Part shown: one piece after another, positions 36,901-47,084 of the stretch
Layout of the letters: every line of letters starts with the position of its first letter
Position numbering within the stretch: position 1 is the first letter of the stretch
DNA from: Phragmites australis
Lineage: Eukaryota > Streptophyta > Magnoliopsida > Poales > Poaceae
Reading direction: 5' to 3'
Assembly: GCF_958298935.1 (NCBI RefSeq)
Contig: NC_084928.1
Location: forward strand, 21,793,501-21,857,500
Length of the DNA: 64,000 nt
Made by a program: the position numbers and the translations under genes
The notes under the pieces: model-generated
Databases searched by the model: none
Seen by the model: the letters and a program-made list of their open reading frames with translations, nothing else
What the model was told of the DNA's origin: nothing

Positions 36901-37420
36901 GCGGATTGCCCCCTGAGCCTCGCCATTGACTCCATCTCTGGCCTCCATCATGAGCTCCAGACGGTCCTACCTCCGTGGAGCCTCGCTGCGTCAATTGCTG
37001 AGGGGATCGCGGACTACTGCCCCCTAAGCCTTGTTGCCGACTCAATCTCCGGCCTTCGCTGCGAGGCTCCTTATGGTCCTACCTCCGTTGAGCCTCGTCG
37101 CGTCTACCACTGAGGGGGTCGGAGACTTCCTCCCTCAGCCACGCCACCACCTACACCTTCGGCCACCATCGCGGGACCCCAAACCACGCTGTCTCCATGG
37201 AGCCTTGCCGTCTCTCAGCCTCGACATCCACTACATCTCTGGCCACAGTCGTGGGGCTCTGGACTACACAGTCTTCGTAACCCCTACAATGTCACCTCTG
37301 TCGAGCTTGCTCGTCGTCTACCCCACGTCTACCTCCCGTCGTACCACTCCGAGCAACGCCGCCTCAGTTGAGCCTCATCCACGCCACTCGTGAACCTTGT
37401 GGCCCTTGCTCACGACTCAA
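33955..37420 (+). repeat. Satellite array of about 110-bp monomers, alternating two types
   Basis: The marker TCCTACCT recurs at 36151, 36261, 36371, 36482, 36592 and 36703, a period of 110-111 bp. There are about 30 monomers. Two types alternate: one with GCCGTGGCTAACCGCTGAGG and GCCTTCACCTCC, the other with CCGCATCTACCGCTGAGGGG and GACTCCATCTC, giving a 220-bp higher-order unit. Because 110 is not a multiple of 3, the open frames across it are chance. Monomers after about 37130 are more diverged. The array ends just before a polypurine tract and LTR, so it lies in a retroelement's 3' untranslated region. Confidence 0.85.
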
Positions 37421-37542
37421 GACATTCGTGCTAAAGCAATAGAAGCTCGTCCAGGGTATTCTACCTCTGAAAGGGAATGGAGCTAATTTATTGTGCATCC
37501 GTTGGCCTCTCAGAACCTTTGAACCAGCGGATGAGGGGGTAC

Positions 37543-37934
37543 TATTAGGGGAAACGCCCTAGCCTAAGATATTTAAATGGTATACTGTGGCATTACTTTA
37601 GCAGTCATAGTATATCAGTTACCACACGGTATATAAAAAGGTGAAAGGCTCACAATGCCCTCGTACTCCTATGATTGTACCATAATATCTTCAGAGTGGG
37701 GTGGTAATTTTACTTGCTCATTCTCTTTATAAAATAAGCTCTCAAGGGTCAGGAGAGAACTCCAGATTTTTCCTTTACACACAAGGGCTCTCTCTCTTGA
37801 CGGATGAACACAGCTCTCTTTCAACTTCAACTTCTTCCTCTCCTCAAGGCTATGAGTCATCTTGAAGCTTAGATTCTCCTTAGTGAGTAGAGCCCTAGCT
37901 GTATTTTGTTGGGGCACATTTTCATGTCCTAACA
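37543..37934 (+). mobile_element. LTR of the satellite-bearing gypsy element
   Basis: Begins TATTAGGGG after the purine-rich GCGGATGAGGGGGTAC and ends CATGTCCTAACA; the termini are an inverted TGTTAGG/CCTAACA pair with one mutation. TATATAAAAA at 37630-37639 is a good TATA box. At 392 bp it is read as the 3' LTR of the element whose 3' UTR holds the satellite. The 5' LTR is not in the window. Confidence 0.65.
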
Positions 37935-39046
37935 GTCACCTTCATCGACACCCTCTTCGGCTCGGATGATCTCATCATCCGAGAAGCCAGCCAAACGTGC
38001 CACTTGGATGAACTCCGATGTTGATGGAGAAAGAATACCGAGGACCCTCTCAGACCAATCCAAGGCCGGTGTTCCACCATCCATTGAAAGACACCGGCTG
38101 GGCGTCAGCTCTTCCCCGGATCAGGAGCAGCACCCTCAGTCCATTGTCCCAAACGGACAGGAGAGAGGTGGCCTCGGCTATGGCGCCCTGCAAGGCCGGC
38201 GGCCAGTGGCCAGGCGGGGGCTGCGCCAACGCAGGCGGCAGATCGGGAAACACCTCCGAGATCACCTTCGGAAAATCCGGAATCCAAAATTCAAACCGTC
38301 CTGTTCGCAGAGGCTTTTTCACAGTAAAATATGTTTTAATGTTCATGCCTGTGCTATAATTTCCTGACGCCCTCTTTCCATACCAAGCTATTAAGGCTTG
38401 GATTGTGTACTACATGCTGCATATTTCTGTGTTATGGTCTTGCCTCCTTGTACAGGCTCGCACTTTCCAGTTTACCAGGTCATGCATTTTCCGATTGTCA
38501 GTGGGAGCGATATCATTATGGCTTGTTTTATGTGTTCTCTGACATGCGTTTCAATAGTTTTCTCACAAACAGAATATACATGGCTGAACTTTTGTGTTAC
38601 ATGCAAAGGCCAATAAAGATTTATCGATCATGAAAACACAAAAGTATTTGTTTGCAAGGATATTTTGCTGTATTCGTTGCATATTTTGTTGTTCAGATGA
38701 TTAGTCGTAGGCTCTAGCCCTTGCTTATTTTGTTCTCTGTTATTGAAAACACTAGCTGAACTTAAAGTTCTGAAGTAAGACTATTGCAAACATAATTTAG
38801 GACAAGCATACAGGTAACGATTATTACTCCGACAAACAGTACATCATACATGGATGTACTCAGGTTAAATTCTCTCAAACCCAAGACAAGGATGTAGTCT
38901 CTCCTTTTTCTAACTCTGCACAAGTTAAGGGAGTGGTCCATTAAAAGTTCACGAAAATTCAGGAAAAAAAACAGGGCATGTCGGCGAATTTTTTGGTTGG
39001 ACAGATCGGACGAGCAGCAATGGAGTCGTCATCCATCTTCCAGAGA
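37935..39046. other. Region 3' of the GLK gene, no gene recognised
   Basis: The first 400 bp are GC-rich with overlapping frames on both strands (37966-38367 plus, 38050-38346 minus), none with a known domain. The remainder is AT-rich and includes the presumed 3' UTR of the GLK gene next to 39047. Confidence 0.4.
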
Positions 39047-42000
39047 TCATCCACAAGCTGGCGGCACATTTGCTACACCTTGCCTCTGCAGCTCGCCCAT
39101 GACACTATCGACTGAAGGCGGCTTCAACCCAAGGGGCAGTGGCAGCCACGGTTTCGTTAAAACATCACCAATCGCTGCATCTATGCTCTCGGCTGACTGA
39201 AAAATTAAAAACGACATAGACCAAATTGAGAATGCTGCAAAATTCGTGCATATAATCATTTCATATTAATTTTTGCATGAAATATAATTAACTTACTGGC
39301 TGTGCCTGTAGCTGGAGCTGCGTATCTTGATGATTCTTGTTTGCGAGGGTTGGAGGAACGAGTGGCCTGTACATTGGAGCTGCACATGGTAAAACTCCCC
39401 GCACCAGTGGAGCAGGAAATCTCTGAAAACGAAGACATTAAACTTATCAAACGTTGCTATTATATAACAATCAAATTCTCAATTTTCATAATGCGAGCTT
39501 GTTGGTGAACACTCACCGCAGCTGCCATTGGCATTGCCACGCAAGGAGCCACATGGCCAGGCATATGTGCAGGCCTCATGTAAACGTGGTGCCAGAAGGC
39601 CGGGTCAGACGACGGCAGAGGGGGAGCCCACGGCGGAGTCGAGGCGCCCGGGACAAGGTGTCGCGGCCACATTGGCACCCGAGGCGGGTCCACCGTCGGT
39701 GTCGGGTGACCCCAGACGTGCAACGTCCGGCCGAAGGGCTGCATAGGGTGAGGAGGTGGCGGTGGTGGAGGAGGAGGGAAGCCAATGGTTGGCACGGTCC
39801 ATGCATTTGAGTCCGGCGTCTTCACAGCAGCAGCGCCTCCGCCAGCGGCATACATCTGCCGCCTCTGGGTCCAGCTCGCAGCCTCAGCCTCCCTTGCAAG
39901 CATGTGCCTCCTGTGAGACCGGTACTTCTGCACAAACGTACATAGCACGTCGTTAACACACAAAAAAAGATAACTTTCCCAAAAAAAATTACTTGGCAAA
40001 GTAGCCAAGTCCCAGTTCGAATAAGAAGAAAGTAGCCAAGGCCTATAATTGTTTGATGTTTTTGTTTAGGTTACTGGCATTCTTATAAATATTTCATTGG
40101 TTTGGTACTATGTATGTGCAATAACGACATTCTAGGTGGTTTAAAGGGCAGAGTCAAAGCTTAAACTTCAACTCAAACTGAGTTTTTTTAATGATCCACG
40201 GCTTCGACAATTTTCTATATATATTGAATGCTTGGAGCTCCAAAGTCTAGCTAGTAGCTATGTGCAAGGGACTACATGCGCCTAAAGTTGCAGAAAAATT
40301 CAGCAGTTTGCCAGTTTCGCTATTCCATTTTCACATTTCTTGGATATAAATGCCATAAAAAATATAATTAGACAATTTTTCAACTACACATGACTATAGT
40401 TCTTAAGTAGCTTGTACTGTGTTCTGCTTGATCTTCTCTTACATTCTTTCTTTCTTGTCATTTTGTAATCTCCAAAGGCGATTATTTTCCTCTGTTTCTG
40501 TATATCCTACTTTTAGTAGGAACCAAATCATTTTTAACTCCAATTTAGATGTCTGTTTCTTCTAATAATAACCACCTATAGTTCCTGCTAGGTTTCGTCT
40601 CGCTTTACTTTCTATCAAGATAATTTGACAATCAGTTGCCCTCTGTTCATGAATCAGAATTTCACCAAGGGCGCCCATCAACTGCACAAATTTTTTACCC
40701 CAGGGACTTCAATTTATTCATGCAGTCTCAACTCCCACGAATGTTTGAGATACTTTTTCCTACTTTTACTAGCCAAAAGTGTTGCAAACTGGTGTTTCAC
40801 TAGAAGGGTGGTAACACAGGTCTAATGTTCACTTTCAAGTATGAAAAATTATTATATGTTCCAATCATAGGAAAAGGTTACATAAATTGTACTACCGTCA
40901 TATCACTTATAGATCACTTGGTTGTTTTTGTACAAATTTTACGATGTGAATGTAATGTTCTATTTGTCAATTGATCAAAGCATATGTGAATATAAATTAT
41001 AGTCACCAAGAACTGGAGATACACAAAAACAGTAACTTGAAATAGGTTTGGTGCTTGCTTACTTACATTGTCATCAGTTTTATTTGTTGGCTATTCAAGT
41101 TTTGTTGCATGGCTTTAGTGACATACACGAGATACAATGGCCAAAAACACCTATGTAAGAAACTATGGCATCCTAAAAATACAAAACATTTTCAACTTTC
41201 AAAAATCAATAAGATGACCCTTTGCACAAAACTTTATTCATATAAATTTGATAATGTAATGTCAAGAATGTATTGTTTTTGTAACGAAATTGTTCTTGTA
41301 ACTTTTATGTAACCAAAACTATATATTGGAGCTATATTAGTTATCTATGTTAATTTAGTGACATCTATCTGGTACTACACTTGAAGCTTGCCTTGCTTTG
41401 CTCTAACCTTGCCAATTGTTTTGGAAACATTATCGAACTTGATAATATTTTCATTAAAAATTGATACCGATTGACTTCATGCATTACGCAAGTGGGGTGC
41501 CTTTTTGTTAACGAGATTATTGAACTATTGGTTCCATAGTTTCAAAATAGTTCTCCTAGAACCTAAATGTGCCATATAATAGCTAGGGTAGTTAATATTT
41601 GAATCTGCTTGCTGAAGAGCACGATTACAAGAAGCCAAATAGCCACTAGGGAGTAGATAACTTTCACACCTATCCTCACACTTTCTCCTTTCATACTACG
41701 TGTATTGTACATAGATGACTTTCACACCTATCCTCAACCTTTCTCCTTTCACAGTATGTGTATTGTACTGCGTTGATCAGATATGTGAGCTGTAGGTTCA
41801 CGGGTTGCCCTGTCAGTTTGTAAATCAGTATTATATGGACTTCACTTCTGTTACGTGGGACCTCCTTCTAGTCTACTACCAAACATCCATATGTGAATCT
41901 CTGAACTAGTTAACGTGCGATGTAATTAAAGGTGTAATATCAAACTTTTGTTTCCCGAAAGAAATAACATGAATATAGGCCCTCGAGAAGTTTATGTTTT

Positions 42001-43764
42001 GGCATGGGCAGCTTTTGCCACATCAAACCTAGCAGGATATCGAAGCATTTTTCCGGATACATTAATTGCACATAGAATTTTCATATCGTTAGTCCGGACA
42101 CCCATCAATATTTTTGCCAGATAAAATAGTGGAAGTGCAACATCGTAAACTTCAGGAAAAAATAATGAAGCAGTATGGAACTTCGATATTTGAGTGTAGG
42201 GAAAACGCAATTAGACTATGAATTTTGAAACAGTTATTGTCAAGTTCCCATAAATGCTGAATATAAAATGAAATATTAAAACTTACTACAATGTATGGAA
42301 ATGTTACACTTTAGAAAAAAGAAGTAGTAAAGCATTGTAACATATGTTTATTTGTTGAATGAATATAGTAGATTCAACTATACATGAAATATTTTACTTT
42401 TACCATATTATAAATCATACTCAACGTTATTTGCTATAAAATGCCTATTTCCTTAACTGTATTATGCACAGGGATAAAATCTACATGTCTCTAGTTTTAT
42501 TTTCAATATGCTTCCATTTGATATCTATGAAGATGTATAAGCCATGTGTTAGCAGCAGGTAACTATAGTTTTATTTGCATTGTTGCCGAGTAGTAGTTCC
42601 AGTTGTTTTAATAGCAATCCTATTTTTTGAACTCATTATAATAACGACAATCTTGATCAGTAAAAATGTGAACTGGAGTTAAAAGTCATAAGTATTCTGA
42701 AAATGGTTGTTTTTGCTTAAGTTTAACTGTATGACAATGAACATCTATATTACGTCATTCCTGGTCGATTGTATTTCTAGATACACATATGACAAAAAGT
42801 TTAGGTTTGAAAACGTAGAAGTTCTATTTCTTTTGGAGGATACATAGATGTAATTAACGAACAATCTCAGTTCAGACCCACGATTCAGGTGCCATCCATC
42901 AGATTACAAGCAGACTGTGCTAGCGTGCAAATGAAAATAGATGGAATTAAGCATCAGTGCATCTGCACGGACCTGCAAATGGCTGGCTATGTTGTGCCGC
43001 GTGAGCGAGTCGATGCCCATGATCTCCAGTATCCTGGATGGCACTGCCTTGTCGATGCCGAGCTGCTCCACAGCTTGCACGAACCTCCGGTGAAGCTCCG
43101 GCGTCCAATCCACCTGCAGATATGGCAGTGTGGCACAACATAATGTCACGACTCACGAGACTCATCCTCTCTTTTTTTTCTTTTTTTCTTTTTTGCTTTT
43201 AGGGCTTGCTCACATGCATGCATGTACCTTTGCTTTCTTCTTTCCTTGGGAGTTCTTGCTGGACGACTTGTGCCGGCTCTCAGCCTCGTGAGATGACGAT
43301 GTCGTCGAAGATGGCGACTTTACCTCAGCCGCCATGGCTTCACCGGCGCCGAAGTCACCATTCCCTGCTACCACCTCCTCGTCATGGTTGCACTCTCCTT
43401 TCCCTTCTTCCGCATCTAAAAACGTTGTATTCTCCTCGGCAAGGACACCACTGCATGGATCCACGGCACCTATGTGCGCGGCATCCTCAAAGGGCAGGAC
43501 ACTGGGCACCTCCTGGTCCGTGACACCATCGCTGCCGGTGGCTATCGCCTCGAAGTCGGTGAAGATCTCGGCGGGTTCGACCTCAAGGTCTGGCAGCGCA
43601 TCGCCGTCCTCTAGCCTGAGGAAGAAGTCCCCAAAGTCTATGTCATCGACCGTGAAATCGAAATCCAGGTCCGACGACACAGGCCCAATTGCCTCCATCT
43701 CCATGCCGGCACCTCCGACGTGCTCCTCGACATTGGTGCACCTCACTGGTGAAACCGCAAGCAT
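39047..43764 (-). CDS. GLK1: GOLDEN2-LIKE (GLK) GARP transcription factor, five exons
   Basis: Nuclear activator of photosystem, chlorophyll-synthesis and chloroplast-development genes, by family knowledge. Exons: 43764-43228, 43113-42973, 39927-39517, 39422-39297 and 39196-39047, all phase 0, giving 454 residues, close to maize and rice GLKs. The acidic N-terminus contains [21 protein letters not shown] basic KKKAK leads into the GARP DNA-binding domain, residues about 180-236 ([35 protein letters not shown]). [14 protein letters not shown] follows, then a Pro-rich middle ([13 protein letters not shown]). The C-terminal GCT box (about 408-454) begins [20 protein letters not shown] and ends NVPPACG. 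No stop or frameshift was found, so it looks functional. Intron 2 is 3 kb. The GLK1 rather than G2 assignment rests on remembered resemblance around [20 protein letters not shown]; a tree would settle it. Confidence 0.93.
41656..41772. repeat. Short tandem duplication in GLK intron 2
   Basis: Two adjacent copies of a roughly 60-bp unit, each with GACTTTCACACCTATCCTCA (or AACTTTCACACC) and CTTTCTCCTTTCA, then GTGTATTGTAC. It is the only repeat I noticed in the 3-kb intron. Confidence 0.65.
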
Positions 43765-44152
43765 CTCAAATATCTAGCCAGTACCCACTACGTACACTTG
43801 GAGCTCAGATAGTGCACATACGCTGTGCAATGGAAGAGATAATGAGTTAGGGTAGGTTGTTGTAACGTTGTTTCGCGCTGTGCTGCTGCTGCTGTTGAGG
43901 TTAGCTAGTACTGAGCAGTTGGTGCGATGGCAAGTCTGTGCTCTCCGGGGAGTATTAGGGAGAAGGGAGGAGGCATGTCGACCACAAGCTCGCAAAGATT
44001 TCTCTGATTCGTTTGATGGGTGGCCTTGTCCGCGAGCGCTAGTGCAGATTGGTCGTTTCTGCGAATTATTGCGGGCTTGCAGTCAGTGTGCCTGTGTGTG
44101 GATGAGTGTTTTTCGGAGCGAGTTTCTCTTTTCCGTTATTGACAACTCCCTG

Positions 44153-44155
<3 letters not shown>

Positions 44156-44185
<30 letters not shown>
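44156..44185. repeat. (GA)15 microsatellite upstream of the GLK gene
   Basis: A pure AG/GA run; on the gene's strand it is CT-rich, as is common in grass 5' UTRs. It lies about 400 bp before the ATG. A TATAATT at about 44345 on the minus strand could be the matching TATA box, which would place the run in the 5' UTR. Confidence 0.85.
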
Positions 44186-44187
<2 letters not shown>

Positions 44188-44359
44188 CGATCTCGTGAGA
44201 CAGTGGCGACGCAGAAGCCAACAAAAGATGACAGCGGCTGCATGTATATCGGCTGGAGACTATCCTGTTCCTGCTGCATGCTCGTGGTTGCATTTTTAAT
44301 TGAGAGAGAGAAGGGCTGTGAGTGTAGAAACGCGTTCAAATTATAGAGGATAGATATGC

Positions 44360-45644
44360 GAGGGGACAAAGACAGCAGCAAATGAAAAACTGCAAATCAA
44401 ACACCCCTTACCTACACACTGTAGTTACCTTGTAGTTGTTTAGTTAGCACATGATATTAGGAACGACACCGATAAACCAGTAGTGAGCATTGACCAATGA
44501 AACTATCAATATTTTTTTACTACCGGTTTGCTAGATGATATTGGCGATTAGTCCAAATAGCTCTAGGTTTTAATTAATCAACATAGGAGCATAACTCATA
44601 TATTGAGGATTATTGGCTTTTGAGAATGGGAACAAAATAAATGAAACAATTTTTGTTGGGATTGCAGCTCTATCTTGGTTCTGCTAAGAAAGGGACCTAT
44701 TAAGCGTGTCTCACTTCATCTACTCATTTCCGTGTACAACTCGGGGTGCACCATAGTGTGAGTGAGGGGTCCTTTCTGATAACACAAACAGGGTGGGCAC
44801 CATCGAGTTGGCTCCTTGCTGTGAGAGGACTGGTGAGAGTTGTTCCTTTCCTTCTAATTGCATGGCGTTCCTTTTCTCGCGTTTCCCAGTCGATTGCTTT
44901 AATCTTTAATTACTCTGCGTGTTGCAGTCTCAGATACGGCGAAAACATGTCCAAATCTTGGTGGACGATTTCCTCGCTGTACATGAGCAGAAATTCCTGT
45001 GCCTGGCTGCCTGTACATGTTTCTTTTTTTGGAAATGCTGGTACAGGATTTGCAGTGCTGCTTAATAGTTTTGCGTGTCGAGTCGACCGGCAAGGCGCCA
45101 GGCAAAACCGTCTTGCTTCGTCCAGGACTTAAGATTAATGAGCCCATTTTTTTTTGTATGTAACGTGTTCTTGCATTATACCTATAAATGGAATTGGTGT
45201 TACATATGTGATCATTCTTTTCTCTTTTTTTTCCATGTTATTGACTTTTTATGGTCTTGGAAACGTAGCTAAAAGACTACTAGTTTTTACAGTGTTTTAT
45301 AGCTTAAATATGCTAAAATACAGTAAAATGGAGCTCGTAGGCAGAATAAATATAGTTTTGATCAAATGATCAACCTGATAATGTTTTCCTCCCTGTAAAA
45401 TAGAAAAAATTGATCAATTCCAGAACAACATTTACCAGACATGGGTACAGCCTATAAAATGTGTCTTTGATCATAAATTTCTATCGTAATATATTTATGA
45501 AACATAATAAAACAATAATAATATGTTTAATCTGCTACTATTCTTTTCAAAACTTTTGATTGCAGCTTGACTGGACACATTTTCTAATCTATGTTTATTA
45601 CGTATCCAAACCAGATACATGGAAATAATCCTCTATACTACATC
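44360..45644. other. Upstream region of the GLK gene, nothing else recognised
   Basis: AT-rich with one open frame at 44746-45132 that has no recognisable domain. Promoter elements of the GLK gene would be expected in the first part. Confidence 0.35.
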
Positions 45645-46631
45645 CACTACTATAGACGAGTCAAAAGTTACGGAACATCAGTGCTGGTTATATTGGAATC
45701 GAAACTGAAAGTGTATCAGTACCGGTTCTTAAGCTTCCACACGTGAATAATGAGTGAGCTGCTAAGAACCGACCCTCATGTACACTGATACATCAGTGTT
45801 GATTCTAGCCACAAACTGGCACTGGTAATCGATATTAGTATCGGTTCTAGCCCGACAATAATAATTGCTACTGTCACAACTTTTATCTTAAAAAATTATA
45901 ACTTTTTCACATGAAATCGGATGGGAAAAAACTTTATATGAAAATTGTAGATCTCGACGAGATCTACAACTTTATAGTTGATAACTTTTTATTTGAGATA
46001 ATTTAAATGCCCAAATAATCTTAACAAATCTTTAGTTGTGTTCAATGACAACTCATTTTAAAAAAATTGTAACGTTTTCATATGAAGTTGGGTGGAGACA
46101 AACTTTATATGAAAATTATAGCTCTCGATGAGATCTACAACTTTATAGTTGATCAATTTTTAATTTGAGGTCATTTATATGTCTATAGAGCCATTCAAAC
46201 ATTCGGTTAGAAGATGTCAAAAAGATTAATTTTGCTACTATAATTGAGACGAATGATAGCTGAGATGGTTAGAGCGGTCATGCACGAGAGTCTGCTGTGA
46301 GGTCGTGAGTTCGAGTCCTGTTTGCCGCATGCGAGCAAAAATCGTGTGACTTGTGCGATCGGGAGAGCAGCATGACTGATCGAGTGCCTCTTGTTGCAGA
46401 AAAAATTTCTTGCTTTTCTTGGCCCCAAAAAGTTTTAATCGGGGAAAACCATATCAGTGTTGGTTGGTGGCTCCAACCTGCATTGATAGTTAGCTAATAT
46501 AGTATTCAGTGCCGGTTCCAGACCAGACACTGATAGTCATTGACTATCGATGCCGAGTAATCAGTGACGGTTCAAAACCCACCACTAATAGCGATTTTGA
46601 ACCGTCACTGATATTGTGTTCTACTGTAGTG
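45645..46631. mobile_element. Mini-CACTA-like element with tRNA-like module
   Basis: Left end CACTACTATAGACG and right end read inward CACTACAGTAGAACA. Flanking triplets ATC and ATG match at 2 of 3. Subterminal copies of ATCAGTGCCGGTTC occur in both orientations. The interior repeats a block of about 110 bp twice (near 45890-46005 and 46058-46175), each with GAGATCTACAACTTTATAGT. At 46257-46318 there are pol-III-like A and B boxes. No coding capacity. Confidence 0.6.
46257..46318 (+). other. tRNA-like A-box/B-box module
   Basis: TAGCTGAGATGG (46257-46268) fits the pol III A-box consensus and GAGTTCGAGTCC (46307-46318) the B box, 38 bp apart, within tRNA range. It is not a functional tRNA: the acceptor stem does not pair. 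It could be a tRNA relic or a SINE head captured by the mini-CACTA element. Confidence 0.5.
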
Positions 46632-47084
46632 ATGTTGGAGTATTTCACAACATGATTCCCTATCATAAGGATCAACTACTACAAAAACCGTCATTCCAGG
46701 CCATTCAAAACTACATATCCCAAAGCAGTTCTTGAATACTCAGTGATTGAGCATAAGTGATAACGAGGTAATTACAAACTGTTTTTGTCCCAACCATCAA
46801 TGATAATCTATTGTAGAAACAAGTGGTTTCGAAGGGTAAAAAGAAAAAAAGTTGCACTACAGGGTTACATGACCACTGCAAGCGCCTTCGCCCTCACTAG
46901 CGTCGACAACGGCTGCTCCAAGAAGAACTGCACCTTCTTCTTGCCTACACGGAGGGGATGGTTTACATGGAGTACCTGGCGGCTCAGGAGGAGCTACTCT
47001 TGTTTCATGGTTGTAGCCTTGATCCATGGTGCTACCACTTGAATTTGGTGAATGATGCTATTTTCTTGGATCCTAGTGATTCGA
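46632..47084. other. Sequence with no gene recognised
   Basis: Lies between the two mini-CACTA-like elements. A short frame (46785-47042) has a Ser/Thr-rich composition without a known domain. The last part may already belong to the decayed CACTA gene that is clearly recognisable from about 47140. Confidence 0.35.

Noticed and set aside
33936..37393. Numerous open frames on both strands across the satellite
   Set aside because: They follow the 110-bp repeat, shift frame each monomer, and have no domain; composition keeps stops rare.
37966..38367. Overlapping frames on both strands next to the LTR
   Set aside because: GC-rich sequence open in several frames at once; none shows a known motif or codon evidence.
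43334..43777. 147-codon plus-strand frame opposite GLK exon 1
   Set aside because: Shadow of the GLK exon; the Ser/Pro-rich product resembles nothing known.
44746..45132. 128-codon plus-strand frame upstream of the GLK gene
   Set aside because: No recognised domain, no clear promoter; not enough to call a gene.
46257..46330. Possible tRNA gene
   Set aside because: A and B boxes are present, but the acceptor and anticodon stems do not pair; kept only as a tRNA-like module.
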